Shown here: one piece after another, positions 25,990 through 35,785 of the stretch | How the letters are laid out: every line of letters starts with the position of its first letter | Numbering within the stretch: position 1 is the stretch's first letter | NCBI GenBank assembly: GCA_964593705.1 | Contig: CAZQIV010000014.1 | Coordinates: forward strand, 1 to 64,000 | DNA from: SABY01 sp964593705 | GTDB lineage: Bacteria > Bacteroidota > Bacteroidia > Bacteroidales > 4484-276 | Direction: 5' to 3' | Length of the DNA: 64,000 bases | Notes under the pieces: model-generated | The model's database searches: none | The model's input: only the letters and a program-made list of their open reading frames with translations | What the model was told of the DNA's origin: nothing | Program-made: the position numbers and the translations under genes

Positions 25990-26618
25990 ATAAATTTCCC
26001 TCTCTCACAGACTACTCTATCCTTTTTATTTTGAGATTTAACCAAAATTTTTTGGACATAATGAGGAGATGACATTTTGGAATAGATTTCTCCTGCCGCA
26101 GGTGCGGCATCGAAATGACAAAGCTCCGGGCTGTGAATGGGGTGGGTGAAAGTGGGCGCAAAGCGCCCACTTTCACCCACCCCCAAATCCCCCAAATCCA
26201 TGTCACCCCGAAGGAGCGTAGCGATTGAGACCTGCCTCGCCATTAGGTTAGGCCACCTGCGGGCGGCCCGCTTCGCAGCGAGGCGAGCAAGGCGGGGGTC
26301 TGTTTAATGATAGGAATTTCAGTATTTTACACAAACATGTCATTGGCACCAAAACACACAGCGGAGCAGCCTGCCCCGATGCTTCGGGGGTGTGTTGCCG
26401 GGAGAAATCTATTCTATATATTATAATTAGCTTTTTACAAATACTGGTCATTAGTATCTGCCAACCAACGGATCAGAATCTACAAACGGAATAATACTTT
26501 TTCCCGGACAACATTGTTCTTAATTTATACAACTGTCTAAATTAACCCTGTCAATTTTTAACACTGCCATTGACATATTTGAATTTGTTACTTTTGGGCG
26601 ATTTTAAAAAAATAACAA
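25990..26618. repeat. Gene-free repeat region with TCGAAATGAC element
   Basis: 26040-26410 is one structured element: GATTTCTCC, the small palindrome TGCCGCAGGTGCGGCA, TCGAAATGAC, the large hairpin at 26139-26183, then GTCACCCCGAAGG and GC-rich palindromes up to about 26300, ending with GGGAGAAATCTATTC. 26411-26618 is AT-rich leader with TACTTTTG (26589-26596) as a possible -7 box for the next gene. Confidence 0.65.
26139..26183. repeat. Perfect hairpin, apex GGGCGC-AAA-GCGCCC
   Basis: Arms GGGGTGGGTGAAAGTGGGCGC with exact complement around AAA. Same apex as 11270-11314, different arms. Confidence 0.85.
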
Positions 26619-27683
26619 ATGTCATATTCAAAAGAACAGATAATAGAAGCACTAAAAGAAGTGATCTATTTCCCGAAAAGCGATAATATTATTTCGCTTA
26701 AAATGGTTGATCACATCGAGCTTGAAGGACAAAAAATCAGTTTTACACTTTTGTTCCCCGAACCAAACGATAAAAATGGTGCCATCGTAGAGCAAGCCTG
26801 TGTTAATGCTATCGAAAAACACCTCGGCTCCCAGGTGCAGGTTAGGGGAAACATTACCTTAAAAGCAAAAACCCAGGATGCACTTGAAAAAATTAAACAT
26901 ATTGTGGCTGTTGCCTCAGGCAAGGGTGGCGTGGGAAAATCGACCGTAGCAGCAAACCTCGCTGTTGCACTTTCAAAAACAGGCGCTAAGGTTGGGATTC
27001 TTGATGCCGACATCTACGGGCCATCCATACCCATGATGTTCGATCTTGTTGATGCCAAACCCCTGGCCGAAAAACGTAACGGGCGCGATGTAATTATTCC
27101 CATGGAAAAATACGGCATTAAAGTTTTATCCATCGGATTTTTTGTTGATCAAAACCAGGCCCTGCTTTGGAGAGGTCCAATGGCCTCAAACGCTTTGAAC
27201 CAACTTTTGCGCGATACCGATTGGGGTGATCTGGATTATTTGGTGATAGACCTGCCTCCCGGAACCGGAGATATTCATCTTACCATTGTACAGGAAGCAA
27301 AAGTTTCGGGAGTGGCCATCGTTAGCACACCTCAAAATGTAGCATTGGCTGATGCACGAAAAGCGTTCAATATGTTCAACTCCGAAAAAATAAATGTGCC
27401 CATTTTGGGACTCATCGAAAACATGTCGTATTTCACACCCGCCGAGCTGCCCAATAATAAATATTTTATTTTTGGAAAAGAAGGAGGTAAAAAGCTTGCC
27501 GAAGAATCAAAAGTGCCCTTCCTGGGAGAAATACCCCTTATTCAAGGTATTTGTGAATCGGGCGACAATGGGAAACCTGTGGCCTTGTTAGCAGATGACA
27601 ATCCAATTTCCAAAGCTTTTGACGATCTTGCCCAAAATATCATCAAGCAACTTAACACCAGGAAAAGCTCACCATTTGCCTAA
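26619..27683 (+). CDS. Mrp/ApbC/NBP35 Fe-S carrier ATPase
   Basis: 354 residues. The N-terminal DUF59/MIP18-like domain (about 1-90) is followed by a P-loop ATPase with the deviant Walker A GKGGVGKST (about 102-110), LDADIYGPSIP, VIDLPPGTGD (Walker B/switch) and VSTPQNVALADARK. These proteins bind and transfer [4Fe-4S] clusters to apo-targets in the cytosol. The gene lies 41 bases upstream of a NifU-type scaffold gene, which supports joint work in Fe-S cluster maturation. Confidence 0.95.
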   Translation: MSYSKEQIIEALKEVIYFPKSDNIISLKMVDHIELEGQKISFTLLFPEPNDKNGAIVEQACVNAIEKHLGSQVQVRGNITLKAKTQDALEKIKHIVAVASGKGGVGKSTVAANLAVALSKTGAKVGILDADIYGPSIPMMFDLVDAKPLAEKRNGRDVIIPMEKYGIKVLSIGFFVDQNQALLWRGPMASNALNQLLRDTDWGDLDYLVIDLPPGTGDIHLTIVQEAKVSGVAIVSTPQNVALADARKAFNMFNSEKINVPILGLIENMSYFTPAELPNNKYFIFGKEGGKKLAEESKVPFLGEIPLIQGICESGDNGKPVALLADDNPISKAFDDLAQNIIKQLNTRKSSPFA

Positions 27684-27724
27684 GGTTTAGTAACTTTGCA
27701 AACTCATTAACAATTAATTAGAAT

Positions 27725-27979
27725 ATGGATCAGAACAGAGAAGAAATCACCAGGAAAGTAGAAAATGTGATTGCACAAATAAGACCCTATCTTCAGCAGG
27801 ACGGTGGAGACATTGAGTTTATCGAATATACTGATGATAATATTGTAAATGTTAAATTACTTGGAGCATGTGGTTCATGCCCTTACAGTACGATGACATT
27901 GAAAAATGGTGTGGAAAGCGCCATGAAAAAAGCCATTCCGGAAGTTAAATCCGTTGAGGCCATAAACCCCGAAGCTTAA
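27725..27979 (+). CDS. NifU C-terminal domain (Nfu) Fe-S scaffold
   Basis: 84 residues made only of the Nfu domain: VENVIAQIRPYLQQDGGDIEFIEY and the cluster-binding CGSCPYSTMTLKNGVE (Cys-x2-Cys). It should hold a [4Fe-4S] cluster at a dimer interface and hand it on, with the Mrp-type ATPase just upstream as likely partner. A hairpin terminator follows. Confidence 0.94.
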   Translation: MDQNREEITRKVENVIAQIRPYLQQDGGDIEFIEYTDDNIVNVKLLGACGSCPYSTMTLKNGVESAMKKAIPEVKSVEAINPEA

Positions 27980-28000
27980 CTACACCCTACAATTGAATTA

Positions 28001-28037
28001 AAAACGGGCATTCATTTAAATATGATTGCCCGTTTTA
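28001..28037 (+). terminator. Intrinsic terminator after Nfu
   Basis: AAAACGGGCA and TTGCCCGTTTT arms around an AT-rich loop, then ATTTT. Confidence 0.85.
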
Positions 28038-28519
28038 TTTTGAGCCATTCCCGGCATTAATAAAGGAGATTTCAATAACATGAATTAGCCCAGTCTTTTT
28101 GGTAATATTTCCCTAAGATTTCGCTGGTTTACGAAGATAAAATCAGCGAAACCAGCCTTGCCGGCAAGTAGGTCCGCGGGAGGACTTTTTGAGTAATGAA
28201 AATGGCCGCCTTTACCGTCAGACATAAATTAACCATATCCCTTTAAAATAACCGTTAGGTGCAAGGCTGAAAAATGAACGACAGTACAAACTTGATAGAA
28301 TTTTTGTTTTGCCAACCTGCAAAAAATGAATTGATGGCCAATACACATTTGGCTCATTTGCGAGCTCCCTCACACAGGCAAATACTTCAGCTTGCAAAAG
28401 AGTCATATTTTCAACCTCGCAGATTTCAAAAAATTACCAGAAATAAAATTTACTGGCGTTTTTTTGATTTCTAAAATTGACCAGAATATTGTATTTTTGG
28501 CAAAATTTGGATTTTCAAC
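28038..28519. other. Leader region upstream of AbiE locus
   Basis: No credible gene. 28120-28180 contains CGCTGGTTT/AAACCAG pieces and CCTTGCCGGCAAG. From 28249 (CCGTTAGGTGCAAGG) to about 28400 the sequence resembles the low-complexity flanks often seen beside acquired genes in Bacteroidetes. TATTTTTG at 28492-28499 may be the -7 box for the AbiE operon. Confidence 0.45.
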
Positions 28520-29287
28520 ATGCCGAAAAATATAGGAAGTAGATTAATAGAGGAATTTAAAGATAGAGAGTCATTCTCCAGGGGTGAACTTTTTGAATTC
28601 TTTAAATACTTTGAACCAGACCTAAAAGAAGGGACTTTTGGATGGAGAATCTATGATTTGAAAAATAGAAATATTATTAAGCCTCTAATGCGGGGTCTCT
28701 ATACTATTTCATATAAGCCAAAATACAAACCAGAAGTTTCACAAGATTTATTAAAACTCGCTAAGAAAATCAATGATAGATTCGAAGATGTAAAATACTG
28801 TATATGGGAAACAAGTTGGCTAAATGAGTTTTCTCAACATCAGGCTAGCAAAAAGATATTAATAATTGAGGCTGAAAAAGACTTTTTAGATTCCTTTTTC
28901 TATGAGCTTAAAGAAATTTACAAAGGTGATGTTTACCTGACACCGGATGAGAAAGCCATAAATTTTTACGTATCTGAAAGTATGCTGCCTATCGTGATTA
29001 AAAGGTTAGTGACTCGCTCTCCAATAAGTAAACGAACTGAAAAGAATTTAAAATTCCATATCCCTCTCCTGGAAAAAATATTAGTTGACATTTTTTCAGA
29101 GGATAAACTTTTTTATTACTCGCAAGGATCAGAACTGGTTCACATTTTTGAAAATGCATTAAAGAAATATGATATTAATTATACAAAGATCTTTAGTTAT
29201 GCAAAGAGACGAGAAAGGGATATTGATATTAAAAATTTTTTGAACAATAACATGCACTATTTAGTAAAAGATATTATAGATGTTTAA
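28520..29287 (+). CDS. AbiEi-like antitoxin (DUF6577-type)
   Basis: 255 residues. The N-terminal winged-helix-like part (SRGELFEFFKYFEPDLKEGTFGWRIYDLKNRNIIKPLMRGLYTIS) resembles the DNA-binding domain of AbiEi proteins, and a C-terminal domain without clear motif follows. In type IV AbiE systems the antitoxin represses the operon and counteracts the nucleotidyltransferase toxin. It overlaps the toxin gene by eight bases (29280-29287). AT-rich, consistent with an acquired defence module. Confidence 0.8.
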   Translation: MPKNIGSRLIEEFKDRESFSRGELFEFFKYFEPDLKEGTFGWRIYDLKNRNIIKPLMRGLYTISYKPKYKPEVSQDLLKLAKKINDRFEDVKYCIWETSWLNEFSQHQASKKILIIEAEKDFLDSFFYELKEIYKGDVYLTPDEKAINFYVSESMLPIVIKRLVTRSPISKRTEKNLKFHIPLLEKILVDIFSEDKLFYYSQGSELVHIFENALKKYDINYTKIFSYAKRRERDIDIKNFLNNNMHYLVKDIIDV

Positions 29288-30377
29288 AGGGAAATGTTTC
29301 ACGGAAGAATGGCTGCAATCCTTTAAACGACAGGCTATACATAGAAGAATAGATGTAATTATTTTAGAAAAAATGATTTACGCATTACATCTATTAGAAC
29401 AGCTACAACAAAATGGATTAAAATTCACTTTTAAAGGTGGTACCAGCCTGGTATTACTTTTGGACGAAGGAAATCGTTTTTCTATTGATATCGATATTAT
29501 CTCAAATACAACAAGAGTTGAGCTTGAAGCTATATTGACAAAAGTTATTAAATCATCAAGATTTAAGGGTTTTGAACTTAATGAACACAGAAGTTACAAA
29601 CCGGGAGTCCCAAAAGCACACTATCCTTTTGCCTATGAATCTTCGATAAAAGGTGCTTATGCCGGCACCGTGCTTTTAGACATACTTATTGAAGATTCTC
29701 CATACCCCGAAACTACAGGAAAGGAGATTAAAGCCAAGTGGATTGAGCCTGAAGATAAAACCATTGTTACGGTACCAACAATTGATGCAATTACAGGTGA
29801 TAAATTAACTGCATTCGCTCCAAATACAATTGGAATTCCTTACGAAAAGGGTGGTCAATCGGCTACCATGGAGATTTGTAAACAACTTTATGATTTAAGT
29901 AAACTGTTTGAGAAAATTTCTTCTATTGAGGTAGTTTCAAAAAGCTACCAACTTTTCGCTAAACATGAAATCGAATACCGAAAGGAATCGCACCCAGACT
30001 TAACACCGGAGCAAGTCCTTCAAGATACCATTGACACTTGTTTGATCATCGCGAAAAGAGATAGAGGAAATACTGAAGAAAAAGCAAAGTTTACACAAAT
30101 ACAAAGAGGAATCGTAGCGTTTGGTACCGGATATTTAATGTCCGGGAATTTCCGTATTGATGATGCAGTGCCTGCCTCAGCCCGCATCGCCTATTTGGCA
30201 ACCAAAATACTTTTGAACGACCTGACACCCATAACTTACTATGAAGGTCAGGATATTAAGGGCTGGAATATTGAAGATTCGGACTGGAATTTTCTGAACC
30301 GATTGAAACGACAACCGGATAAATCATCGTTTTACTACTGGTACCAAACTATTGAATTAACAAAAACAATGACCTAA
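29280..30377 (+). CDS. AbiEii nucleotidyltransferase toxin
   Basis: 365 residues of the AbiEii/AbiGii family. The nucleotidyltransferase core is visible as KGGTSLVLLL (residues 52-61) and RFSIDIDI (66-73), which carries the catalytic Asp pair. Members of this family modify tRNA acceptor ends or NTP-dependent targets and cause growth arrest, aborting phage infection. The reading frame is full length with no sign of decay, so the pair may be active. Overlaps the AbiEi-like gene upstream; a truncated type I restriction gene follows after five bases. Confidence 0.88.
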   Translation: MFKGKCFTEEWLQSFKRQAIHRRIDVIILEKMIYALHLLEQLQQNGLKFTFKGGTSLVLLLDEGNRFSIDIDIISNTTRVELEAILTKVIKSSRFKGFELNEHRSYKPGVPKAHYPFAYESSIKGAYAGTVLLDILIEDSPYPETTGKEIKAKWIEPEDKTIVTVPTIDAITGDKLTAFAPNTIGIPYEKGGQSATMEICKQLYDLSKLFEKISSIEVVSKSYQLFAKHEIEYRKESHPDLTPEQVLQDTIDTCLIIAKRDRGNTEEKAKFTQIQRGIVAFGTGYLMSGNFRIDDAVPASARIAYLATKILLNDLTPITYYEGQDIKGWNIEDSDWNFLNRLKRQPDKSSFYYWYQTIELTKTMT

Positions 30378-30382
30378 TAGCT

Positions 30383-30800
30383 ATGGGAATGAACGAACAA
30401 GAAACCCGGTATTTCTTAATTGACCCTACATTAAGGAAGAAGGGTTACGATGATATTACAAAGCTTCGCTGCGAAACTCCTGCACCTATTGAGCCTACAG
30501 GCCCTAAAGGCAGACGCAAGAAAGGAGGTGGACGAACAGATTATTTACTTTGTGTAAAGGTGGGTGATATGCCAAAGCCATTACCTGTTGCTGTAATTGA
30601 AGCAAGAAAAGGAAGTTCGTGAACAGGAAGCAATTATTTCGGATATTGACGCAAAGGTGTTTGACCTTAAGGCAGTAAATCCTAATGCTGTTCTTAAAAT
30701 CGATACAAGGACATCTCTTGAGGTAATTGAAAATATTGAAAAGCAGGGCCAGATTGTTGACAAGGCAATGAAGAAATTAAAACAACTATTAATAGAGTAG
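30383..30800 (+). pseudogene. Deleted type I restriction-modification remnant (HsdR start joined to HsdM end)
   Basis: Residues 1-75 of the first frame (MNEQETRYFLIDPTLRKKGY, GGGRTDYLL, VAVIEA) match the N-terminal nuclease domain of HsdR subunits, which ends at the family motif xAVIEAK. At about 30600 the sequence changes frame and continues as QEAIISDIDAKVFDLKAVNP ... NIEKQGQIVDKAMKKLKQLL to 30800, which matches the C terminus of type I methyltransferase subunits. A single deletion fusing the two genes with loss of frame is the simplest reading. No functional enzyme can result. Confidence 0.75.
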
Positions 30801-31018
30801 CACGATGGAGATCGCCAACGCTTCGCAGTTATACACATTGACAAGTCGCACGAGCCATAGCGCAAACCAAAACTTGCCAAAGAGTATGCCTGCCCCAGCG
30901 CAAGGGAAGATTGCCGACCCTAAAAAACAAAAAAGTGCTAAATTGAAACGTTTGTAAATATCATTATGCCATTCAACAAACTTTTGTATCTTGCTCCTTG
31001 TTTTAAATTAAAAGAATT

Positions 31019-32380
31019 GTGAAAAAAATATTTTTCTGTCTCGCTATCCAACTCATTTTAATTTCTGCAAGTGATGCTCAAACCATCTACCACCCCTGGA
31101 TTTTTGAGGGAGGAACTAATTTTACCGACTTCCATTTTACGCATCATGATTTTGCTACAAAGTTCCAATCGATAAACTGGATGGGTAAAAAAGCCCCAAC
31201 AATGATAAGGCTGGGGCGAATGGTTAAACCTTATCTCACAGTTTCTGCAATCTGGTCAACCACAACGCTTGAAACCAAAAAGTTAAACGACATCCCTTTG
31301 CAAAAAGAGATTACAGCTGATTATTTCTGGAAGGCAGGCCTTCAATTTGAATACAAGTTTACAAACGGTAAATTACTAAAAGAGGATTTTTTTATCGACC
31401 CTTACATTTACACCGGGTTTAACATGTCCACAATTGACGATAAATCCTACCCGGGCATTCCGGGAGGAATTGGCCTCAATATTTGGCCCCTGGATTATTT
31501 TGGGTTGAATATTCAGGGATCATACGAATATGTTTTTGATTTTGATAATTACATGCACTACTCGCTTGGATTGGTTGTTAGGTTTGGAGATATGCTTGAC
31601 AAAGACAAGGATCGAATCCCCGACAGATACGATGCCTGCCCCAAAATTTTTGGCCTGGGAAAATTTATGGGTTGCCCCGATTACGACTATGATGGTGTTG
31701 TTGACAGCCTGGATCGGTGTCCACGCGAATACGGGTATGCCCCAAGTGGAGGATGCCCCGATTATGATAAAGATGGTGTGCCTGACAAAACCGACCTGTG
31801 CCCCTGCCGGCCGGGATCAAAAGAAAACCAGGGATGTCCTGAATCTATTCAGTATTCGAAACCCACCGAAGATATTCCTGTAATTATAAAGCCACCGGTA
31901 GCAGAAGAAGAAATCGCTGTTTTGCCCCAAATAGCGCCACAAGAAATTGAGGTGAGCGAAGAGCCCATTGAAGAGCTTGCTCTTGAAGAGAAAAAACCAA
32001 GTCCTGTTCCTGACCCAATTATTGTGCCCATTACTAACACCGAATTAGTTAATGAGGCTATCAGCAAACACTTAAACAACATCAGGTTTAAATCAAATAG
32101 CGCAACGCTATTATCGGTATCCTATCAGAGCCTTGATGAAATATTAAATATCCTGGAACAAAATCAGGAAAAACAATTTATAGTAGTAGGATATTCTGAC
32201 GATAGCGAATCAACTGAATATAACCATTTTTTATCGATGGAGCGGGCAAAGTCAGTTATAAAATACTTTGTTGAAAAAGGATTTATTGCTACGAATATTG
32301 AACCCGGAGGATTCGGAAACACAAACCCGGCCGATGATGAAGGAAATCTGAACCGAAGAGTGGAAATTTATACGAAATAG
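31019..32380 (+). CDS. OmpA-family protein with calcium-binding TSP3 repeats
   Basis: 453 residues with a GTG start. Signal peptide to about residue 21 (ISASDAQ), then a beta-barrel-like domain (about 25-190), TSP3-type acidic repeats (DKDKDRIPDRYDACP, DYDYDGVVDSLDRCP, DYDKDGVPDKTDLCP; about 198-270), a Pro/Glu-rich linker and an OmpA peptidoglycan-binding domain (about 345-453: NIRFKSNSATL, YSDDSESTEYNHFLSMERA, NRRVEIY). It should link the outer membrane to peptidoglycan. Proteins of this layout are common in T9SS-bearing Bacteroidetes. Single gene. Confidence 0.92.
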   Translation: MKKIFFCLAIQLILISASDAQTIYHPWIFEGGTNFTDFHFTHHDFATKFQSINWMGKKAPTMIRLGRMVKPYLTVSAIWSTTTLETKKLNDIPLQKEITADYFWKAGLQFEYKFTNGKLLKEDFFIDPYIYTGFNMSTIDDKSYPGIPGGIGLNIWPLDYFGLNIQGSYEYVFDFDNYMHYSLGLVVRFGDMLDKDKDRIPDRYDACPKIFGLGKFMGCPDYDYDGVVDSLDRCPREYGYAPSGGCPDYDKDGVPDKTDLCPCRPGSKENQGCPESIQYSKPTEDIPVIIKPPVAEEEIAVLPQIAPQEIEVSEEPIEELALEEKKPSPVPDPIIVPITNTELVNEAISKHLNNIRFKSNSATLLSVSYQSLDEILNILEQNQEKQFIVVGYSDDSESTEYNHFLSMERAKSVIKYFVEKGFIATNIEPGGFGNTNPADDEGNLNRRVEIYTK

Positions 32381-32460
32381 AATTCGTCTTTAAAGTAAGC
32401 TTTTTTGAAATATCAATTTCCACATCCTTTAGGGTGTGGATTAAATTGATGTGATGAATG

Positions 32461-32511
32461 CCCCTCCTTTTCGCTGTCAATGCCGAAGGCATTGACAGCG
32501 AAAAGGAGGGG
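32461..32511. repeat. Perfect 24-bp hairpin
   Basis: CCCCTCCTTTTCGCTGTCAA plus TGCC, loop GAA, then the exact complement. It lies between the convergent OmpA-like (+) and nadE (-) genes. There is no T-tract at its right end, so it is more like the intergenic palindromes than a classical terminator. Confidence 0.85.
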
Positions 32512-32600
32512 AGAGGCATTGCTAAATTCAATAATCCCCAGGTTAACTCGCCTCGCTGCGAAGCGGGAACCCGGGGCAAGTGACAACTTTATGGACGGAC

Positions 32601-32699
32601 ACTAAAAAGTTTCGGAAATCAGGATAGAGTTTGGGGATATCCCCTAAAGGCCGGCCTCGCCGGTTAGGCGGGGGATTTAGGGGTTTTGAGACTTTTTAG
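32601..32699. repeat. Nested inverted repeat at the nadE 3' end
   Basis: CTAAAAAGT (32602-32610) and ACTTTTTAG (32691-32699) enclose CCCCTAAA/TTTAGGGG. The latter enclose a GC-rich palindromic stretch (GGCCGGCCTCGCCGGTTAGG). On the minus strand it follows nadE by eight bases and could help end its transcript. Confidence 0.65.
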
Positions 32700-32706
32700 A
32701 CTGGTC

Positions 32707-34356
32707 TCACGATAAATATTTTGCCACTATCGGCATTCTCCTGCCCATACCAAAGGCTTTTGGAGAAACCCTCAATATGGGTGGCGTTTGATATCTTTTG
32801 TACTCGTTAATATTTACCAATCGTAAAATTCGTTTTACCAGCGCCTCATCAAATCCCATTTTTATCAATTCTTTCGGCCCCTGCCGCAATTCGATGTACT
32901 GGTAAAGAATTTCATCTAAAATTGCATAATCAGGCAACGAATCCGAATCTTTCTGGTTGGGCCGCAATTCGGCAGATGGTGGTTTGGTGATAATGTTTTC
33001 AGGAATGATTTCCCGTGCAAGATTGATATACCGTGCAAGTTCGAAAACCTCTGTTTTGTAAACATCTCCCAAAACTGACAATCCGCCGTTCATGTCGCCA
33101 TAAAGCGTTCCGTAGCCAACAGCAGCTTCACTTTTGTTGGAAGTGTTAAGCAAAATGTACCCAAATTTATTACTTAATGCCATCAATAAAACCCCGCGAA
33201 TACGTGCCTGAACATTTTCTTCGGCAATGCCAAAAGGTAGCTTATCAAAATGAGGATGTAGCTTTTGATCAAAAATTTCGTAAAGCTCTTTTATGGTGAT
33301 GATCTTGTGGGGAGAACCAAGGTTTTTTACAATCTCAATAGAGTCGTCAATAGAATGTTGCGAGGAAAATTGTGAGGGCATCAAAACCGATAGTACGTTC
33401 TCACTTCCCAATGCTTTTGCAGCGATGGCCAATGTTACCGCTGAATCAATACCCCCCGAAAGCCCCAGAATTGCTTTTGAAAAACCAAGCTTTTGAAAAT
33501 AATTTTTCACACCCATCACCAACGCATCGTGTATGAGGCCAATCTTTTGTTTTCCCTCAGGATAAGCAGATACCTGCCGCCGGGTTTTATTCAACTGCAA
33601 ATTCTCAGTATCAAACACCCGGTAATCTTCCTCAAAGTATTTTAATTCGTGTAATATTTCACCATCCTGATCAATCACCATTGAACCGCCATCAAAAAGT
33701 AATTCCGTTTGTGCGCCAACATGGTTTACATAAAAAAGTGGCAGATTATATTTTTTTGCATTTTCCTGCAAAATGGCAGCGCGCTTGAGGTGCTGGTTAT
33801 AATTAAAAGGTGATGCTGCAATATTGATGATAATTTCAGGTTTTTGAGCCATCATTTCATCCATTGGATTTACGGTATAAAGCGGGTTGTTTCCAACGTT
33901 CCACAAATCTTCACAAATAGTGAGGGCAATCTTTTTTCCTTTTACTTCAACAGTTTTGAAAACCTTATTGGGTTCAAAATAGCGGTATTCATCAAAAATG
34001 TCATAGTTGGGAAGCAGGGTTTTATACCTGATTTCTTTCACACTTCCCGATTCGAGCAGGAATGCCGCATTATAAAGATCCTTACCCTGGAAATCGGGGT
34101 TTTTTACCGGACTGCCCACAATTGCAGCAATACCCTTGCATTGCAGTGCTATTTCCTGAATCGCATCCTGACATTGATTTATAAAATCATCAAATTCAAG
34201 AAAATCACGGGGAGGATACCCCGAAACAGCAAGCTCGGCAAAAACAATCAAGTCTGTACCTTCGCCCTTTGCACGTTTTATGGCAGATTTTATTTTATCA
34301 ACATTTTTATCAAAATTCCCAATATGGTAATTGATTTGAGCGAGGGCTATTTTCAT
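32707..34356 (-). CDS. nadE: Glutamine-dependent NAD+ synthetase
   Basis: 549 residues in two domains. The N-terminal nitrilase-type amidase (about 1-270) has its Glu in VFAELAVSGYPPRD, Lys in YKTLLPNYDIFDE and Cys in ALTICEDLW. The C-terminal synthetase (about 285-549) has the PP-loop LGLSGGIDSAVT near residue 303 and LLNTSNKSEAAVGYGTLYGDMNGG. It amidates nicotinic acid adenine dinucleotide to NAD+ using ammonia from glutamine. All catalytic residues are present. The barrel gene at 34369-35085 lies 12 bases upstream on the same strand, so the two may share a transcript. Confidence 0.96.
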   Translation of the reverse strand: MKIALAQINYHIGNFDKNVDKIKSAIKRAKGEGTDLIVFAELAVSGYPPRDFLEFDDFINQCQDAIQEIALQCKGIAAIVGSPVKNPDFQGKDLYNAAFLLESGSVKEIRYKTLLPNYDIFDEYRYFEPNKVFKTVEVKGKKIALTICEDLWNVGNNPLYTVNPMDEMMAQKPEIIINIAASPFNYNQHLKRAAILQENAKKYNLPLFYVNHVGAQTELLFDGGSMVIDQDGEILHELKYFEEDYRVFDTENLQLNKTRRQVSAYPEGKQKIGLIHDALVMGVKNYFQKLGFSKAILGLSGGIDSAVTLAIAAKALGSENVLSVLMPSQFSSQHSIDDSIEIVKNLGSPHKIITIKELYEIFDQKLHPHFDKLPFGIAEENVQARIRGVLLMALSNKFGYILLNTSNKSEAAVGYGTLYGDMNGGLSVLGDVYKTEVFELARYINLAREIIPENIITKPPSAELRPNQKDSDSLPDYAILDEILYQYIELRQGPKELIKMGFDEALVKRILRLVNINEYKRYQTPPILRVSPKAFGMGRRMPIVAKYLS

Positions 34357-34368
34357 AACAAAATTTGC

Positions 34369-35085
34369 TTAAAAAATTACGCCGAGTGTAAGCTCAATAT
34401 AATGTGGCGAAGCTTTTTGTTTAATGGTGGGATCAGCAGTATTGCTGCCTTTCAGGATATTAGAAAACCCGTTAAAGTAAGTTACTCCCACAAGAATTGA
34501 AGTGGAGTTGTCGAGGTAATATTCAATTCCACCACCCAATACCAGCGATCCTTTGACAATTGTGACTTCATCCGAAATATCACGTTCTTCACTTTGACTC
34601 ATGGTTTCGCCCTCTACCTTGTATGAAAAATCTTCCTCAGCCTTTGCTTTTACACTAAATCCCAACGAAAAGCCAATCTGGCCATAAGCCTGTAGCTGAT
34701 CAAACTTGTTGGTTTTCATTTTCAGTGTAAGCGGAATATCAATGTAACGCAATTTTGTTTTGCTCGACATGCTGCCGGTATAATCTATTGAAGTACTATC
34801 GGTAACAGGTTCCGAAATCAAATGAGGATATGAATATTTCCCGTTAAGGTAATTGATATTGAAACCCGTCCCAACAAAATAATTTTCGGTAATGGCAAAA
34901 TCGCTGATAAAGCCCCATGAAAATCCTGCTACGGTTCCATCCCTTTCATACCCGTCAGAATCAGGAGAAATCCAGCCAACATTGGGGGCAACTTTTAATC
35001 CAAACCTGAAGGGTTTTATTTGGGCTTGTAATGCCTGCGAGGCAATAATAAATGTAAGTATTAGTGCGATTGTTAATTTTTTCAT
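34369..35085 (-). CDS. PorT-like outer-membrane beta-barrel protein
   Basis: 238 residues: signal peptide ending near SQALQAQ, then alternating amphipathic strands (FRFGLKVAPNVGWIS, YFVGTGFNINYLNG, LRYIDIPLTLKMKTN, YGQIGFSLGFSVKAKA, LVLGGGIEYYLD) closing with a C-terminal Phe, as for outer-membrane barrels. Length and the RYIDIPLTLK strand resemble PorT of the T9SS, but the family of small Bacteroidetes barrels is broad and the match is not decisive. It precedes nadE by 12 bases. Confidence 0.75.
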   Translation of the reverse strand: MKKLTIALILTFIIASQALQAQIKPFRFGLKVAPNVGWISPDSDGYERDGTVAGFSWGFISDFAITENYFVGTGFNINYLNGKYSYPHLISEPVTDSTSIDYTGSMSSKTKLRYIDIPLTLKMKTNKFDQLQAYGQIGFSLGFSVKAKAEEDFSYKVEGETMSQSEERDISDEVTIVKGSLVLGGGIEYYLDNSTSILVGVTYFNGFSNILKGSNTADPTIKQKASPHYIELTLGVIF

Positions 35086-35779
35086 ATTACGGTTTGTGTT
35101 TTATTTGATCACGTATGTTGGGGCAAAAATAGTTAAAGTAAGCTTTCGGGAGGTTGTAGAAACAAATATTTTGAAACCACAGTTATTCCTTAATATTTGA
35201 TTCCTTATGCAAGGTTTTGGAGACAGTTTATTCAAAAATCTTGCATTTAATATCACGGTGCTCTGCACCTTTGTGCTACATGCCTCCCATTACCTACAAA
35301 TATTATCGCTGCGCTACACCTCTCAAGTTTCTTTCATCTCAGCCATATTTGTCAAATACTGCTGTTTTTAAGCGGCAGGGCCGCGTAATATTTGTAGTAA
35401 TCACATTTACCACAGAAACCTCCTAAGGTGCAGCGCACCGAAATATTATTATTCTGAGTGTTTCAGCAACCCCTAAATAAACTTGGGTTTACTACCATTT
35501 TCGTAGAACATTTTTTATGAGGTAATAATTTCTTGATATTTAGCCTTCAGCCATCGGTTCACAGTTTCCGGCAACATACTGTATTTTACAGACTGAAGAC
35601 TAGTAACTGCTGACCGATCCCGATAGCTATAGGGACTGAGGACTGAGGGCTGCCGACAATGATCATATTATGGAAAAAACATTTAGTCGTTCCTATAAAT
35701 TTGCTGTTGTTCTAAAATTTTTAGCTTTGCTTTTTGATTCTTTTCTATATTTGTACAAATTTACAATCTTAAATACTTA
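35086..35779. repeat. Gene-free region with GGTGC-type repeats
   Basis: 35250-35445 contains CGGTGCTCTGCACC and AGGTGCAGCGCACCG arms framing ACAAATATTATCGCTGCG/CGCGTAATATTTGT, a family also found at 53636-53830. The uninterrupted arm at 35426-35445 is the empty site for the inserts at 5731 and 5955. From 35500 there is only AT-rich and GACTGAGGACTGAGG-like simple sequence. Confidence 0.6.
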
Positions 35780-35785
35780 ATGATT

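Noticed and set aside
28249..30900. attC-like integron cassette ends (GTTAGGT at 28252, GCCAACG at 30814) around the AbiE/Hsd segment
   Set aside because: Only single 7-base core matches exist. No paired R'/R'' boxes with the expected spacing and no integrase gene were found, so an integron cassette is not supported.
32461..32511. Classical terminator for the OmpA-like gene
   Set aside because: The stem is perfect, but no T-run follows on the plus strand. It fits better with the intergenic palindromes.
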